Source: Roseovarius dicentrarchi
Lineage (GTDB): Bacteria; Pseudomonadota; Alphaproteobacteria; Rhodobacterales; Rhodobacteraceae
Assembly: GCF_003316635.1 (NCBI RefSeq)
Contig: NZ_QNQP01000010.1
Span: forward strand, 52,741-116,740
DNA length: 64,000 nucleotides
Direction of reading: 5' to 3'
Within the stretch, counting starts at the first letter, position 1, and each line of letters starts with the position of its first letter. The position numbers were made by a program, and so were the translations under genes. Below are positions 37,214 through 46,773 of the stretch, one piece after another. The notes under the pieces were generated by a model, which saw only the letters and a program-made list of their open reading frames with translations, had not been told where the DNA came from and made no database searches.

Positions 37214-37219
37214 GTGTCG

Positions 37220-38281
37220 TTACTCCTTCAGTCCCGAGGACCGGTGCAGCATCCAGTCCACCACGAAGTTGACCCCGACGGTCAGCAGCGCGATGGCGGC
37301 GGCAGGTATGAGCGGTGTGATTTCACCAAATGAGATCAGCGTCGCGTTTTCGCGCACCATCGACCCCCAGTCGGCCGTGGGTGGCTGAATACCAAGCCCA
37401 AGGAAGGACAGGCCCGCGACCAGCAGGAACACAAAGCAGAACTCAAGGCCGAATTCAGCGATCAGCGGCGCGGTCGAGTTTGGCAGGATCTCGCGGCGGA
37501 TCAGATAGCCGGTGCCCTCCCCGCGCAGCTTGGCCGCTTCGATATAGTCCATTACCACCACGTCGCCCGCAACCGCCCGCGTCAGGCGGAAGACGCGCGG
37601 CGCATAGATGATCGACACGGCGATGATGATCACCGGCATGGACGGGCCGAAGATCGACAGCATCAGCAGCGCGAAGATCAGCGAGGGAATCGACATGATC
37701 ACATCCGCGACACGGCCCAGCATATTGTCCAGAAAACCGCCCTTCGTGGCCGCAAGAAGGCCCAGAAACGCACCGACGAAAAACGCCAGCAGCGTGGCCG
37801 TCAGCGCCAGTCCGACAGAGTTGCGCGTGCCGTAGATCAGGCGGCTGAACATATCACGGCCCAGCTGGTCAGCGCCCAGCAACATGTTTTCATCTGCCGG
37901 CGCGAACGCTGACGCGATGACTTCGGCCTCACCAAAGGGGGCGATCCAGGGTGCGAAAACACCTGCGACAGCGTAGGTGAAGATCACGAACATGCCGAAA
38001 CCGGCGGTCAGCGGCGCTGTGCGCAGCTCCTTGGCCACTTCGCGTGAGACAATCAGGATCAGGAACTCGCGGAACGCGTAGGACACCATCGCGGCCAGTG
38101 CGATCACGCCAGCCGCGATCGCGATGAACTTCAGCGCATCCGCGCCGCCGATGATGCCCACGATGAACGACACCAGCGTCAGCGAGAACAGCAGCAAGAA
38201 CGCCGACCGTTGATTATAGAACGCGGCGAGGCACGACGCGATCAGGAGCAGCGAATAATACGCGATTACAAAAATACCCAT
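37220..38281 (-). CDS. ABC transporter permease, DppC-like with extra N-terminal spans
   Basis: This 353-residue permease has the normal DppC core (GADQLGRDMFSRLIYGTRNSV and the EAA loop DYIEAAKLRGEGTGYLIRREILPN). About 90 additional N-terminal residues contain roughly three hydrophobic spans (FVIAYYSLLLIASCLAAF, AFLLLFSLTLVSFIVGIIGG, FIAIAAGVIALAAMVSYAF). Ordinary members have about 280-300 residues. It lies between the DppB-like permease (13-nt gap) and the ATPase. Confidence 0.92.
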   Translation of the reverse strand: MGIFVIAYYSLLLIASCLAAFYNQRSAFLLLFSLTLVSFIVGIIGGADALKFIAIAAGVIALAAMVSYAFREFLILIVSREVAKELRTAPLTAGFGMFVIFTYAVAGVFAPWIAPFGEAEVIASAFAPADENMLLGADQLGRDMFSRLIYGTRNSVGLALTATLLAFFVGAFLGLLAATKGGFLDNMLGRVADVIMSIPSLIFALLMLSIFGPSMPVIIIAVSIIYAPRVFRLTRAVAGDVVVMDYIEAAKLRGEGTGYLIRREILPNSTAPLIAEFGLEFCFVFLLVAGLSFLGLGIQPPTADWGSMVRENATLISFGEITPLIPAAAIALLTVGVNFVVDWMLHRSSGLKE

Positions 38282-38294
38282 ATCTCGTACTCCC

Positions 38295-39251
38295 TTATTT
38301 CGGATGCCGCAGGCGCGGATTGGTCAGAATTGCGCCCACGTCTGCCGCAAGATTGAGCAGGATGAAGGTCGCGGCGAAGATCAGGCAGCAGGCCTGCACC
38401 ACGGGGAAATCGCGTTTGCTGACCGCATCGACCAGCGCCTGACCGATGCCGGGATAAACGAACACCACCTCGACCAGAACAACGCCGGTGATCAGATAGG
38501 CCAGGTTCAGCGCGATCACGTTGATGATCGGCGCCCAGGCGTTGGGCAGCGCGTGGCGCACGATGACCTTCCACGGCGGTGTGCCCTTCAGCTTGGCCAT
38601 TTCGATATAGGGAGAGGCCAGCAGGTTGATGATCGCGGCGCGCGTCATGCGCATCATATGCGCGGTGACGACCAGAACCAGCGTCAGGGCCGGCAGGAAC
38701 GTCCGCTCCAGCAGTTCCCAGAACGACATGCCGTCGCTGAGGCTGGCGATGGCGGGGAACATGCCCCACTTGACCGAAAAGAACAGGATCAGGATGTAAC
38801 CCAGGAAAAATTCGGGGCTGGAGATGGATGTCAGCGTCAGCACGTTGGCCACCCGGTCAAAGATCGAGTTGCGCAGAAGCGCGACGATCACGCCCAGCGT
38901 GATGGCGAAAGGCACAGCGATAACGGCGGCATAGGTGGCCAGAAACAGCGTGTTGCGGAACCGCTCGCCAATCACGCTCATCACCGGCTCTTGCGTCACG
39001 ATAGAGCTGCCGAAATCGAGCATCAACGCCCCTTTCAGCCAGTCGAAATACCGCACAAGTGCGGGATCGTTCAGCCCCATCTGCTCGCGCAAGTTTCTGA
39101 CGTTTTCCTCGGTCGCCCCCTGGCCCAGAACCGCCTCGGCGATGTCGCCGGGCAAAAGTTCGACCATGAAAAAGATGATGACTGAAATCACCAGTAGAAT
39201 AATCAGTCCCAGACCGAGCCGTTTCGCAACAAGCCCTAGTATGTCGCCCAT
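38295..39251 (-). CDS. ABC transporter permease, DppB-like
   Basis: This 318-residue inner-membrane permease has about six spans. It has the DppB N-terminal signature (GLGLIILLVISVIIFFMVELLPGD), FGSSIVTQEPV, and the EAA loop SPYIEMAKLKGTPPWKVIVRHALPN. It forms the channel with the DppC-like partner. It is the third gene of the operon, separated from the binding protein by 193 nt containing a stable hairpin. Confidence 0.94.
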   Translation of the reverse strand: MGDILGLVAKRLGLGLIILLVISVIIFFMVELLPGDIAEAVLGQGATEENVRNLREQMGLNDPALVRYFDWLKGALMLDFGSSIVTQEPVMSVIGERFRNTLFLATYAAVIAVPFAITLGVIVALLRNSIFDRVANVLTLTSISSPEFFLGYILILFFSVKWGMFPAIASLSDGMSFWELLERTFLPALTLVLVVTAHMMRMTRAAIINLLASPYIEMAKLKGTPPWKVIVRHALPNAWAPIINVIALNLAYLITGVVLVEVVFVYPGIGQALVDAVSKRDFPVVQACCLIFAATFILLNLAADVGAILTNPRLRHPK

Positions 39252-39402
39252 GTGTCCCTCCTGCTGCCCTTCCGGCCCAATGTCGCCCTTACGGCGCGCC
39301 CGGAATTAACAGTTGATCGTCATCTTTGTTACGCGTGCGCGGTAACTGCATGACATTGATTTTGGCCCATAATCCGGCGCTACGGCGCCGTGCGGGCATG
39401 AA

Positions 39403-39429
39403 ATCCCGGCGCCGCAGGGGCGCCGGGAT
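39403..39429 (-). promoter_or_regulatory. Intercistronic hairpin between binding protein and permease genes
   Basis: ATCCCGGCGCC pairs with GGCGCCGGGAT (11 bp) around GCAGG, 15 nt past the binding-protein stop. Such hairpins often protect the binding-protein mRNA or partly terminate, giving more binding protein than permease. There is only a short T run after it. Confidence 0.6.
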
Positions 39430-39444
39430 CGGTACTTTATCGGT

Positions 39445-41055
39445 TTAGCTTTCAAACCACCAGCGGCTGGCGGCACGGTATCCGTCCAGCTGCCAGGCGA
39501 TGGAATACTCCCCCGCGGTGCCGATATTCTTGCGTTTGCCGTAAACGAAATTGGGGAAATACGGGATTACCGTACCGCCATCGTCGCGCGACAGGATCGC
39601 CATATCGCGATACATTTCAGCGCGCAGGGTATCGTCCAGCTCGGCCTTGGCCTGAAGCAGAAGCTTGTTGAACTCCTCGTTCTGCCAGTGCGATTCGTTC
39701 CACGCCGCATCGTCCTTGTAGGCAAGGCTGTACATCACATCGGGTGTCGGGCGCGCGCCCCATGCGACCATGCACCACGGCTTTTTCAGCCAGACATCGG
39801 ACCAGTAGCCATCATTCGGCTCGCGCGACACCTTGACGTCGATGCCCGATGCCTTGGCGTGTTCCGAATACAGGATCGCCGCATCGACCGCGCCGGTCGC
39901 GATTGAATCGGCGGAATGAAGCGTGACGCTCAGATCTTCCATCCCGGCCTTTTTCAGCAGCGATTTGGCCTGATCGGGGTCGTAGGGCGTCTGCTCCACG
40001 TCCTCGGGCCAATAGGGCATGGCGGGCGAGTGGTGGAAATCGTTGCCGATTGTGGCCGCGCCGAACAGGATCTTTTCCATCATGTCCTTGCGGTCAATCG
40101 ACAGCTTCAGCGCCTTGCGCACGTTGACGTCCGTGAACGGCTCGACATCGCAGAACATCGGCATCGTGATCGTCTGCGCGGATGGCAGGTTGATCACGTC
40201 CACCTCTGGGTGACGCTCCAGCAGGGTCATCGTCTTGTTCTCAAGCCAGCTGGTCGCGTCCGCGTCGCCGGTGACAAGGGCGGTCTGGCGCGCGTTGGGA
40301 TCGTTGATGAAAATCACCTCGACCGCGTCGAAATAGGCCCCCTCGCCGTGCCATTCATCGTGGCGGGTCAGGTTGGCGCTGCGGCCCGGCTCGAAACTGT
40401 CCAGCTTGTAGGGACCGCAGCCATCGCCCGACTTCCAGTCAATCGAGCCATCGTCAGTCGCGGGCAGAATGACGAAATGATAGTCGGTCATCAGCCAAGG
40501 CAGATCCGCGTTGCCGCTTTCCAACTTGAACGTGACGGTCTGGTCGTCAACGGCCACAACGTCGGTGACAACCTCCAGCAACGCCTTGGCAACCGATGTG
40601 GTTTTCTCGCCCCGGTGGTAGTTGATCGAGGCGACCACATCGGCCGCCTTCACCTTGGCGCCCGAATGGAAGGTCGCGGCGGGGTTCAGCTTGAACGTCC
40701 ACTCGGAGGCGTCTTCTGTCGCGGACCATTCGCTGGCCACATCGGGGCCAAGCGTGCCGTCCGTGTTGATCAACGTCAGAAACGCCCGGTGCGTATGCGC
40801 CAGCAGGATCTCGGCGTTGGATTCGTAAAGACCCGGATCGTGGCTGTCGCCCGAATTGCCGTCATGCTGCGCAATTCGGAAGGTTCCGCCGCGCTTTGGC
40901 TCTGCCCGTGCGGCCGTGCCCCACAGCCCGGTCGCGGCGCTGGCGGTGACGCCTGCGGCCATCGCGTAATTCATGAACGAACGGCGCGAAACGCGCCCTT
41001 CGCGGGCGGCGTGCGCCAACTTGTCCAGCATCATCTGAGTGTTCGGATTGGTCAT
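39445..41055 (-). CDS. ABC transporter substrate-binding protein, paralogue 1
   Basis: This 536-residue SBP family 5 periplasmic protein has a twin-arginine signal SRRSFMNYAMAAGVTASAATG, cleaved after ARA. The mature part starts EPKRGGTFRIAQHDGNSGD. It contains DPNARQTALVTGDAD, the FHHSPAMPYWPEDVEQ segment and RPTPDVMYSLAYKDDAAWNES, shared with the next gene. AGGGAG precedes the ATG. It is the second gene of the operon and probably one of two ligand receptors for the same permease. Confidence 0.93.
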   Translation of the reverse strand: MTNPNTQMMLDKLAHAAREGRVSRRSFMNYAMAAGVTASAATGLWGTAARAEPKRGGTFRIAQHDGNSGDSHDPGLYESNAEILLAHTHRAFLTLINTDGTLGPDVASEWSATEDASEWTFKLNPAATFHSGAKVKAADVVASINYHRGEKTTSVAKALLEVVTDVVAVDDQTVTFKLESGNADLPWLMTDYHFVILPATDDGSIDWKSGDGCGPYKLDSFEPGRSANLTRHDEWHGEGAYFDAVEVIFINDPNARQTALVTGDADATSWLENKTMTLLERHPEVDVINLPSAQTITMPMFCDVEPFTDVNVRKALKLSIDRKDMMEKILFGAATIGNDFHHSPAMPYWPEDVEQTPYDPDQAKSLLKKAGMEDLSVTLHSADSIATGAVDAAILYSEHAKASGIDVKVSREPNDGYWSDVWLKKPWCMVAWGARPTPDVMYSLAYKDDAAWNESHWQNEEFNKLLLQAKAELDDTLRAEMYRDMAILSRDDGGTVIPYFPNFVYGKRKNIGTAGEYSIAWQLDGYRAASRWWFES

Positions 41056-41387
41056 GTCATCTCCCTGAAAGTCCGCTTTTATCTTGTCATGTGCGGGCAT
41101 CTTTGGTGGCCGGACGCCTGCGAAGTTTGTGCATGCTGCGATCCGCAAGCGGGCCCGAAAGCGACGTGTTTATACCAAAACACGAAAGTCACCCTGCATC
41201 CACAATTTTTTGATACGCAACGATATTCTCACTACACCCTTTTGGTGAAACAAATTTTCATGGCGTGGCAACTCAACACCCCAAACACGAAAAAAGTTCC
41301 GGCTCCGGCTGTTTGAACCGCGCTGAAGAACCCGGCGCACGCGGCGCCGGGTCCGGATCATCGCAGCCAGGCGACAGGCTTGTGCGA
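41056..41387 (-). other. 332-nt gap between the two binding-protein genes
   Basis: There is no gene here. Near the left of the upstream gene's stop is the hairpin described at 41330. The middle (about 41200-41265) is AT-rich compared with the surroundings and could hold a separate promoter for paralogue 1, but I find no convincing -35/-10 pair. Confidence 0.5.
41330..41352 (-). terminator. Hairpin after binding-protein paralogue 2
   Basis: ACCCGGCGC pairs with GCGCCGGGT (nine bp) around a five-base loop, 35 nt past the stop. No T tract follows directly; a TTTTTT run appears about 30 nt later. It may partly terminate or stabilise the transcript. Confidence 0.5.
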
Positions 41388-43013
41388 TCAGCCCGAGAAC
41401 CACCAGCGGCTGGGGCCGCGCGCGCCGTCCAGCTCCCAGCTGGAGGCAAGGTTGTCCCCGGTCGAGACGTTGCTGCGCACCGCATACACAAAGTTGTTGA
41501 AGAACGGGATGATCGTGCCGCCATCGTTGCGCGCCAGCAGCGCCATATCGCGGTACATCTCGCTGCGCAGCTCGTCGTTCAGCTCCGCCTTGGCCTTGAG
41601 CAGCAGCGTGTTGAACTCCTCATTCTGCCAGCGCGACTCGTTCCACGCAGCGTCATCCTTGTAGGCAAGGCTGTACATCACATCGGGCGTCGGGCGCGCT
41701 CCCCAGCTGACCGCGGTAAACGGCTTTTTCAGCCAGACATCCGAATAATAGCCATCATTCGGCTCGCGCACGACATTGACGTTGATACCGGCCTGTTTCG
41801 CCTGCTCGGCATACAGAACGCACATATCGACCGCACCCGAGAATACGGAATCGGCGGTGCTGAGATCGACCTGAATATTTTCGGCGCCCGCCTTCTTCAG
41901 CAGCGATTTCGCCTGATCGGGATCATAGTCGCGCTGTTCAATTCCTTCGGGGAAATAAGGCATCGCCGGGCTGTGGTGGAAATCATTGCCCTTTGTTGCC
42001 TCGCCAAAGGCGATTTTCTGGATGATCTCGTCGCGGTCCATCGCCAGCTTCATGGCGTTGCGCACATTCACATCCTTGAAGGGCGCGGTGTCGCAAAACA
42101 TCGGCATGGTGATCGCCGCAGCAGATGGCACACTAAGGATATTGATCGACGGATCACGCTCCAGCAGTGATTTCGTCTTGAGATCGACCAGTGAAATCGC
42201 ATCGACGTCGCCCGTTACCAGCGCGGTCTGGCGCGCGTTGGGATCGTTCAGAACCAGCATTTCCAGCGCGTCGAAATAAGCCCCGTCAAGATGCCAGCCG
42301 TCATGGCGCGACAGGTTGAACTGCACGCCCCATTCCGCATCGTCAATCTTGTAAGGGCCGGAGCCATCCCCCGACTGCCAGTCAATACCGCCATTGCCGT
42401 CGCTGGGGCAGACCGCGAAATGGTAGTCGGTCATCAGCCACGGCACGTCTGCGTTGCCCGCGTCCAGCTCGACCACGACGGTATGTTCGCCATCCGCGCG
42501 GATATCCGTCACCGACGACAGCAGCGATTTGGCCGCCGAAGTGGACTTCTCCCCCCGGTGGAAATTCAGTGAATTGACAACATCCCCGGACGTGACGGGC
42601 TTGCCGCTGTGGAACACCGCATCAGGCGTAATTTCAAAGGTCCAGACGGACGCGTCATCATTCGGCTCCCACCCGGTGGCCAGATCGTTGCCCAGCGTGC
42701 CATCGGAATTGATCATCGTCAGATAGCTGCGGTACTGATGCGCCAGATAAATCTGCTGGCGGCTGACATAGGTGCCCGGATCGTGGTTGTCAGATGAATT
42801 GCCGTCATGGATGCCAAAGCGGAACGTCCCGCCCTTCTGCGGCGCGGCCTGGGCGCGGGTGGTCCACAGACCGCCAGCGGCGGTTGCCGCAATACCGGCA
42901 GCAGCAGACGTATTGATGAACGCACGGCGCGACAGTCTGCCTGTGCGCGCGGCACTGTCCAGCGTGGCGGACAGCGCGGAATCGGTGGTTTTGGTCTGAT
43001 TAAATTTGGTCAT
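41388..43013 (-). CDS. ABC transporter substrate-binding protein, paralogue 2
   Basis: This 541-residue SBP family 5 protein has a twin-arginine signal LSRRAFINTSAAAGIAATAAG ending near ARAQA. The mature part starts APQKGGTFRFGIHDGNSSD. It is clearly a tandem duplicate of the downstream gene: DPNARQTALVTGDVD, NDFHHSPAMPYFPEGIEQ and RPTPDVMYSLAYKDDAAW are kept, and both end in SRWWF. Differences concentrate in short surface segments, so ligand preference may have split. It is the first gene of the operon. Confidence 0.93.
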   Translation of the reverse strand: MTKFNQTKTTDSALSATLDSAARTGRLSRRAFINTSAAAGIAATAAGGLWTTRAQAAPQKGGTFRFGIHDGNSSDNHDPGTYVSRQQIYLAHQYRSYLTMINSDGTLGNDLATGWEPNDDASVWTFEITPDAVFHSGKPVTSGDVVNSLNFHRGEKSTSAAKSLLSSVTDIRADGEHTVVVELDAGNADVPWLMTDYHFAVCPSDGNGGIDWQSGDGSGPYKIDDAEWGVQFNLSRHDGWHLDGAYFDALEMLVLNDPNARQTALVTGDVDAISLVDLKTKSLLERDPSINILSVPSAAAITMPMFCDTAPFKDVNVRNAMKLAMDRDEIIQKIAFGEATKGNDFHHSPAMPYFPEGIEQRDYDPDQAKSLLKKAGAENIQVDLSTADSVFSGAVDMCVLYAEQAKQAGINVNVVREPNDGYYSDVWLKKPFTAVSWGARPTPDVMYSLAYKDDAAWNESRWQNEEFNTLLLKAKAELNDELRSEMYRDMALLARNDGGTIIPFFNNFVYAVRSNVSTGDNLASSWELDGARGPSRWWFSG

Positions 43014-43380
43014 TTATATCTCTCCGTAAAGTGGGATTGATTTTCTCGCGCAGATCCAGGCGCTCTGACTGCCAGCAGTAGCGCAGGCGGCACGCGGCGC
43101 CGAATGTGCCCCCGGCCGGTGCGTGCGCAAGGGCAGTGGCCCCGCGGCAGAGTGAGTGCATGGCATATAGCCTGATTGCGACATTTCCTTAGGGGAACAT
43201 GAAACCCCGCTGACTACCAGCGGAAATAGGCCGAAATACCCTATTTATAGGGGTTGACGGCAGCTGAACCCGGCCTGCGCTGATCGAAATACGGCCATTC
43301 GGGCCACAATCTGCTGCCCGAATATGTCGTTTTCAGACCATCAACCCCATGCGCGGACGCCTGGCCTGGCGCGCATGACA
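43014..43380 (-). other. 367-nt leader region of the ABC operon
   Basis: There is no credible gene. Near 43348-43377 an eight-bp hairpin (CATGCGCG with CGCGCATG) follows the rarA stop. The middle holds an AT-rich 14-bp palindrome at 43239. The operon promoter should lie between the palindrome and 43013. Confidence 0.55.
43239..43252. promoter_or_regulatory. Perfect 14-bp palindrome, candidate operator
   Basis: CCCTATTTATAGGG reads the same on both strands (CCCTAT-TT-ATAGGG) in an otherwise GC-rich leader about 226 nt upstream of the first binding-protein gene. It resembles a dimeric repressor site; no regulator gene is adjacent. Confidence 0.4.
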
Positions 43381-44691
43381 CTATTCGCGCCGCAGACGCA
43401 GCTTGGTGAAATAGTCCAGCCGCTTCTTCAACTCACGCTCGAATCCGCGCTCGACCGGTTGATAAAGGATGGGGCGTTTCATGGTTTCGGGAAAGTAATT
43501 CTGCCCTGAAAACCCGTCTTCGGCGTCATGGTCATAGGCATAGCCCGACCCATATCCCTGCTCTTTCATCAGCTTGGTCGGCGCGTTCAGAATGTGCTTT
43601 GGCGGGGGCTCTGATCCGGTCTTTTTGGCTTCGCGCATCGCCGCTTTGAAGGCCACGTATCCGGCGTTCGATTTGGGCGCCAACGCCAGATAGGTTACCG
43701 CCTGCCCCAGCGCCAATTCGCCCTCGGGGCTGCCCAGCCGCTCGTATGTCTCCCACGCGTCCAGACAGACGCGGTGCGCGTGGGTATCGGCCAGCCCGAT
43801 ATCCTCGACCGCCATACGCGCGATGCGCCGGGCCAGATATCGCGGATCTTCGCCCCCGGTCAGCATCCGCGCCAGCCAATACAGCGCCGCGTCGGGATCG
43901 GACCCGCGCACCGATTTATGCAGCGCCGAGATCAGGTTATAATGCTCATCCCCGGATTTGTCGTATTTTGCCGCCCGCCGCATCAGGCGACTGGCCAGCC
44001 CCTCCGGCCCCAGCTTGCCGGTCAGTTTCCACGCGGCGATCTGCTCGATCAGGTTCAGCAGCGCCCGGCCATCTCCATCGGCCATCTCCAGCAGCGCCTC
44101 GCGCGCCGGGCCATCCAGCGGCAGGGGGCGGCCCATCTCGCGCTCGGCCCGCTGGGCAAGACGCTCCAGATCCGACAGCGCCAGACGGGTCAGCACCAGC
44201 ACCTGACTGCGCGACAAAAGCGCGGCGTTCAACTCAAAGCTTGGGTTTTCGGTCGTGGCGCCGACCAACAGGATCGTGCCGTCCTCCATGAAGGGCAAAA
44301 ATCCGTCCTGCTGCGCCTTGTTGAAGCGGTGAATTTCGTCGACGAACAGCAGCGTTCCCTGCCCGTTCCGGCGGCGATGCGTCGCCTCCTGAAACACCTT
44401 CTTCAATTCGGCGACGCCGGAAAAAATTGCGCTGATCTGAATGAAATGCAGATCCGTCTCATCCGCCAGAAGCCGCGCGATCGTCGTCTTGCCCACCCCC
44501 GGCGGACCCCAGAAGATCAGACTGCCCAGACTGCCCGCCGTCAGCATCACGCCCAGCGGCGCCTCGCGGCCCAGCACCTGCTCCTGCCCGATCACATCGC
44601 CCAGCGATTTCGGGCGAAGGCGATCCGCCAGCGGGCGGTGGCCTTGCTGCGGCTCGGGCGCGGGTGCGCCGGTATCGAACAGGTCCGCCAT
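43381..44691 (-). CDS. rarA: Replication-associated recombination protein RarA
   Basis: This 436-residue AAA+ ATPase of the RarA/MgsA/WRNIP1 family acts at stalled forks. It has Walker [10 protein letters not shown] (62-70), Walker [11 protein letters not shown] (about 116-125), sensor 1 [12 protein letters not shown], an arginine-finger region LLSRSQV, and the C-terminal tetramer domain ending FTKLRLRRE. It lies three nt after the Do-like protease and is probably co-transcribed with it. Confidence 0.95.
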   Translation of the reverse strand: MADLFDTGAPAPEPQQGHRPLADRLRPKSLGDVIGQEQVLGREAPLGVMLTAGSLGSLIFWGPPGVGKTTIARLLADETDLHFIQISAIFSGVAELKKVFQEATHRRRNGQGTLLFVDEIHRFNKAQQDGFLPFMEDGTILLVGATTENPSFELNAALLSRSQVLVLTRLALSDLERLAQRAEREMGRPLPLDGPAREALLEMADGDGRALLNLIEQIAAWKLTGKLGPEGLASRLMRRAAKYDKSGDEHYNLISALHKSVRGSDPDAALYWLARMLTGGEDPRYLARRIARMAVEDIGLADTHAHRVCLDAWETYERLGSPEGELALGQAVTYLALAPKSNAGYVAFKAAMREAKKTGSEPPPKHILNAPTKLMKEQGYGSGYAYDHDAEDGFSGQNYFPETMKRPILYQPVERGFERELKKRLDYFTKLRLRRE

Positions 44692-44694
44692 CTG

Positions 44695-46077
44695 CTAGAG
44701 CCGGAACCGCATGGTCAGCCGCCGCTGCCCGCGCTGCACATCCAGCGCCAGCCGCCCGCGCGCCCGCTCCAGCGCTGCGTTCGCCTCGGTGCTGGATGCA
44801 ATCGCCGCGTCGTCCACGCCCAGCAGGATATCCCCGGCACGCAGCCCGGCGCGCGCGCCGATATCACCCGGATCAACCACCAGCGCGCCATCGGCTATCG
44901 AAAACGGCAAGTCGAATTCAGCCATCACGGCCGGGTTGATCGTGCTGAGCGTGACACCCGGCACCGCCGCCCCGGCCCCGGTGGTGAGCGTCGCGCGCGG
45001 CGGCGTTTCCGGCGCGCGCCGCATCGGCACGATCACATCGCGCGTCTCGCCGCCCTGCACCGCCGTCACGGTCAAATCCACGCCGATCCCGGCAATCGTC
45101 ATGCGATAGATCATCTCCGCCGGGCCACTGACATCACGCCCGTCCACAGCAAGGATCACATCGCCGGGCGTCAGCCCCGCCGCGCCAAAGGGGCTGGCCG
45201 GGTGGACCCCGGACAGGATGACCCCGCCGGAGCGGTCCAGCCCTAACCCTTCGGCCATATCAAAGGTCAAGGGCTGGCCTGAAACGCCCGCCCAGGGGCG
45301 CTGAAATTCGGCCTCGCCCGCGCGGGCCTGCGCCATGAACTGGCTGACCAGAGTGGCCGGAATGGCAAAGCCGATACCGTTCGATCCGCCCGAGCGGCTG
45401 AGTATCGAGGTGTTGATGCCAATAAGCCGGCCGTTGATATCGACCAGCGCACCGCCTGAATTGCCGGGGTTGATCGGCGCATCGGTCTGGATGAAATACC
45501 CGCGCGTGTTGCCCGTCACCGTGCCGGACCGCGCAAGGCCCGACACGATCCCGCTGGTCACGGTCTGTCCCACACCAAACGGATTGCCGACCGCCAGCGC
45601 CAATTCGCCCACCTCGACGCTGTCGCTGTCGCGAAGCTCCAGCGCGGGCAAGTCCGTCGCACCGGCCAGTTGCAAAATGGCCAGATCGCTTTCCTCGTCG
45701 GCCAACAGCACGGTCGCGTCAAATTCACGCCGGTCGGTCAGCACCACGCGGATGTCGGTCGCCTGCCCGACCACATGATAATTCGATACGACGATGCCGC
45801 CCGCATCCAGAATAACGCCGGAGCCCAGCGAATTTTCCACGCGCGGCGGCTGCGCACCAAAACCCTGAAACAGCTGCCCGAAAAACGGATCATCCGCGAA
45901 CGGGCTGGCGCGCCCCTCAATCACCCGGCGGGCGTAGATGTTGACCACCGCCGGCGTCACCGCCTTGACCACGGGCACAAAACCCATCTGGATTTCTGCC
46001 TGGCTGGTCGGCACCCGGGTTTCGGCAATGGCGGGGGCGCTGAGCACCAGCAAGGCAAGGGCAATCGGTCTGAGCAT
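44695..46077 (-). CDS. Do-like (DegP/DegQ) periplasmic serine protease
   Basis: This 460-residue exported protease/chaperone has a signal peptide MLRPIALALLVLSAPAIA. The catalytic triad is His101 (SNYHVVG), Asp131 (ESDLAI) and Ser207 (NPGNSGGAL). Two PDZ domains follow, the first carrying AAGLTPGDVILAVDG and the second ARAGLRAGDILLGVDD. It performs envelope quality control. Family usage would allow degP or degQ, so no symbol is given. Confidence 0.93.
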   Translation of the reverse strand: MLRPIALALLVLSAPAIAETRVPTSQAEIQMGFVPVVKAVTPAVVNIYARRVIEGRASPFADDPFFGQLFQGFGAQPPRVENSLGSGVILDAGGIVVSNYHVVGQATDIRVVLTDRREFDATVLLADEESDLAILQLAGATDLPALELRDSDSVEVGELALAVGNPFGVGQTVTSGIVSGLARSGTVTGNTRGYFIQTDAPINPGNSGGALVDINGRLIGINTSILSRSGGSNGIGFAIPATLVSQFMAQARAGEAEFQRPWAGVSGQPLTFDMAEGLGLDRSGGVILSGVHPASPFGAAGLTPGDVILAVDGRDVSGPAEMIYRMTIAGIGVDLTVTAVQGGETRDVIVPMRRAPETPPRATLTTGAGAAVPGVTLSTINPAVMAEFDLPFSIADGALVVDPGDIGARAGLRAGDILLGVDDAAIASSTEANAALERARGRLALDVQRGQRRLTMRFRL

Positions 46078-46159
46078 CGCGCGTCTCCGTCAACTGTGCC
46101 TGCCCGATATGCGCGTCGCCGCATCCGATTGCAAGTTTGCGCCTCAACGCCGGACATGC

Positions 46160-46190
46160 AAAAGCCCCCGCCGATATGGCGGGGGCCTCA
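46160..46190 (-). terminator. Intrinsic terminator of the alpha operon (after rplQ)
   Basis: In the rplQ sense GCCCCCGCC pairs with GGCGGGGGC around a five-base loop, followed by TTTTGC. It lies about 27 nt past the rplQ stop and separates the ribosomal cluster from the protease gene. Confidence 0.85.
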
Positions 46191-46216
46191 AAACACCGGC
46201 CTTTTCAGGCTGCGCT

Positions 46217-46642
46217 TTATTCTTCGTCCATCGACGCCAGTTCGGAGGCGACGCGCTCCTTATCGGCCTTGCCCTTGGCGGCCGGATCGCGGTCAACGAA
46301 TTCGATGATCGCCATCGGTGCCATGTCGCCGTAGCGGAAACCGGCCTTCAGGACGCGGACGTAACCGCCCTGACGGTCCTTGTAGCGCGGGCCAAGGATG
46401 TCGAACAGCTTCGCGACATACTGGTCCTGCTTCAGCTGGCTTGCGGCCTGCCGGCGCGCGTGCAGATCGCCGCGCTTGCCCAGCGTGATCATCTTTTCGA
46501 TGATCCGGCGCAGTTCCTTGGCTTTCGGCAGTGTTGTCTTGATCTGCTCATGTTCAATGAGCGAGCCTGCCATGTTCGCCCACAGCGCCTTGCGGTGCTC
46601 GTGGGTGCGGTTCAGGCGGCGGTAACCTCTTGCGTGACGCAT
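46217..46642 (-). CDS. rplQ: 50S ribosomal protein L17
   Basis: This 141-residue protein begins [20 protein letters not shown] and contains [23 protein letters not shown], classic L17. It is the last gene of the alpha operon (rpsM-rpsK-rpoA-rplQ). An acidic C-terminal extension ([13 protein letters not shown]) is usual in this group. Confidence 0.97.
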   Translation of the reverse strand: MRHARGYRRLNRTHEHRKALWANMAGSLIEHEQIKTTLPKAKELRRIIEKMITLGKRGDLHARRQAASQLKQDQYVAKLFDILGPRYKDRQGGYVRVLKAGFRYGDMAPMAIIEFVDRDPAAKGKADKERVASELASMDEE

Positions 46643-46773
46643 TTTCTAACTCCTTAACGTATTTTGCTTTGTCCGGCGGCGTGATGCGTGTCAGGCCACT
46701 CTCCTTGGGGCATTATGCCCGGTCTTTGCTGGTCGCACCCCGTGGCGCGACCTGCGAATTCTGGACTGGCGGT

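Noticed and set aside
41200..41265. Possible promoter for binding-protein paralogue 1
   Set aside because: The stretch is AT-rich, but no -35/-10 pair with acceptable spacing was found.
43324..43509. A 61-codon plus-strand frame near the rarA 3' end
   Set aside because: Most of it overlaps rarA coding sequence and it lacks a ribosome site.
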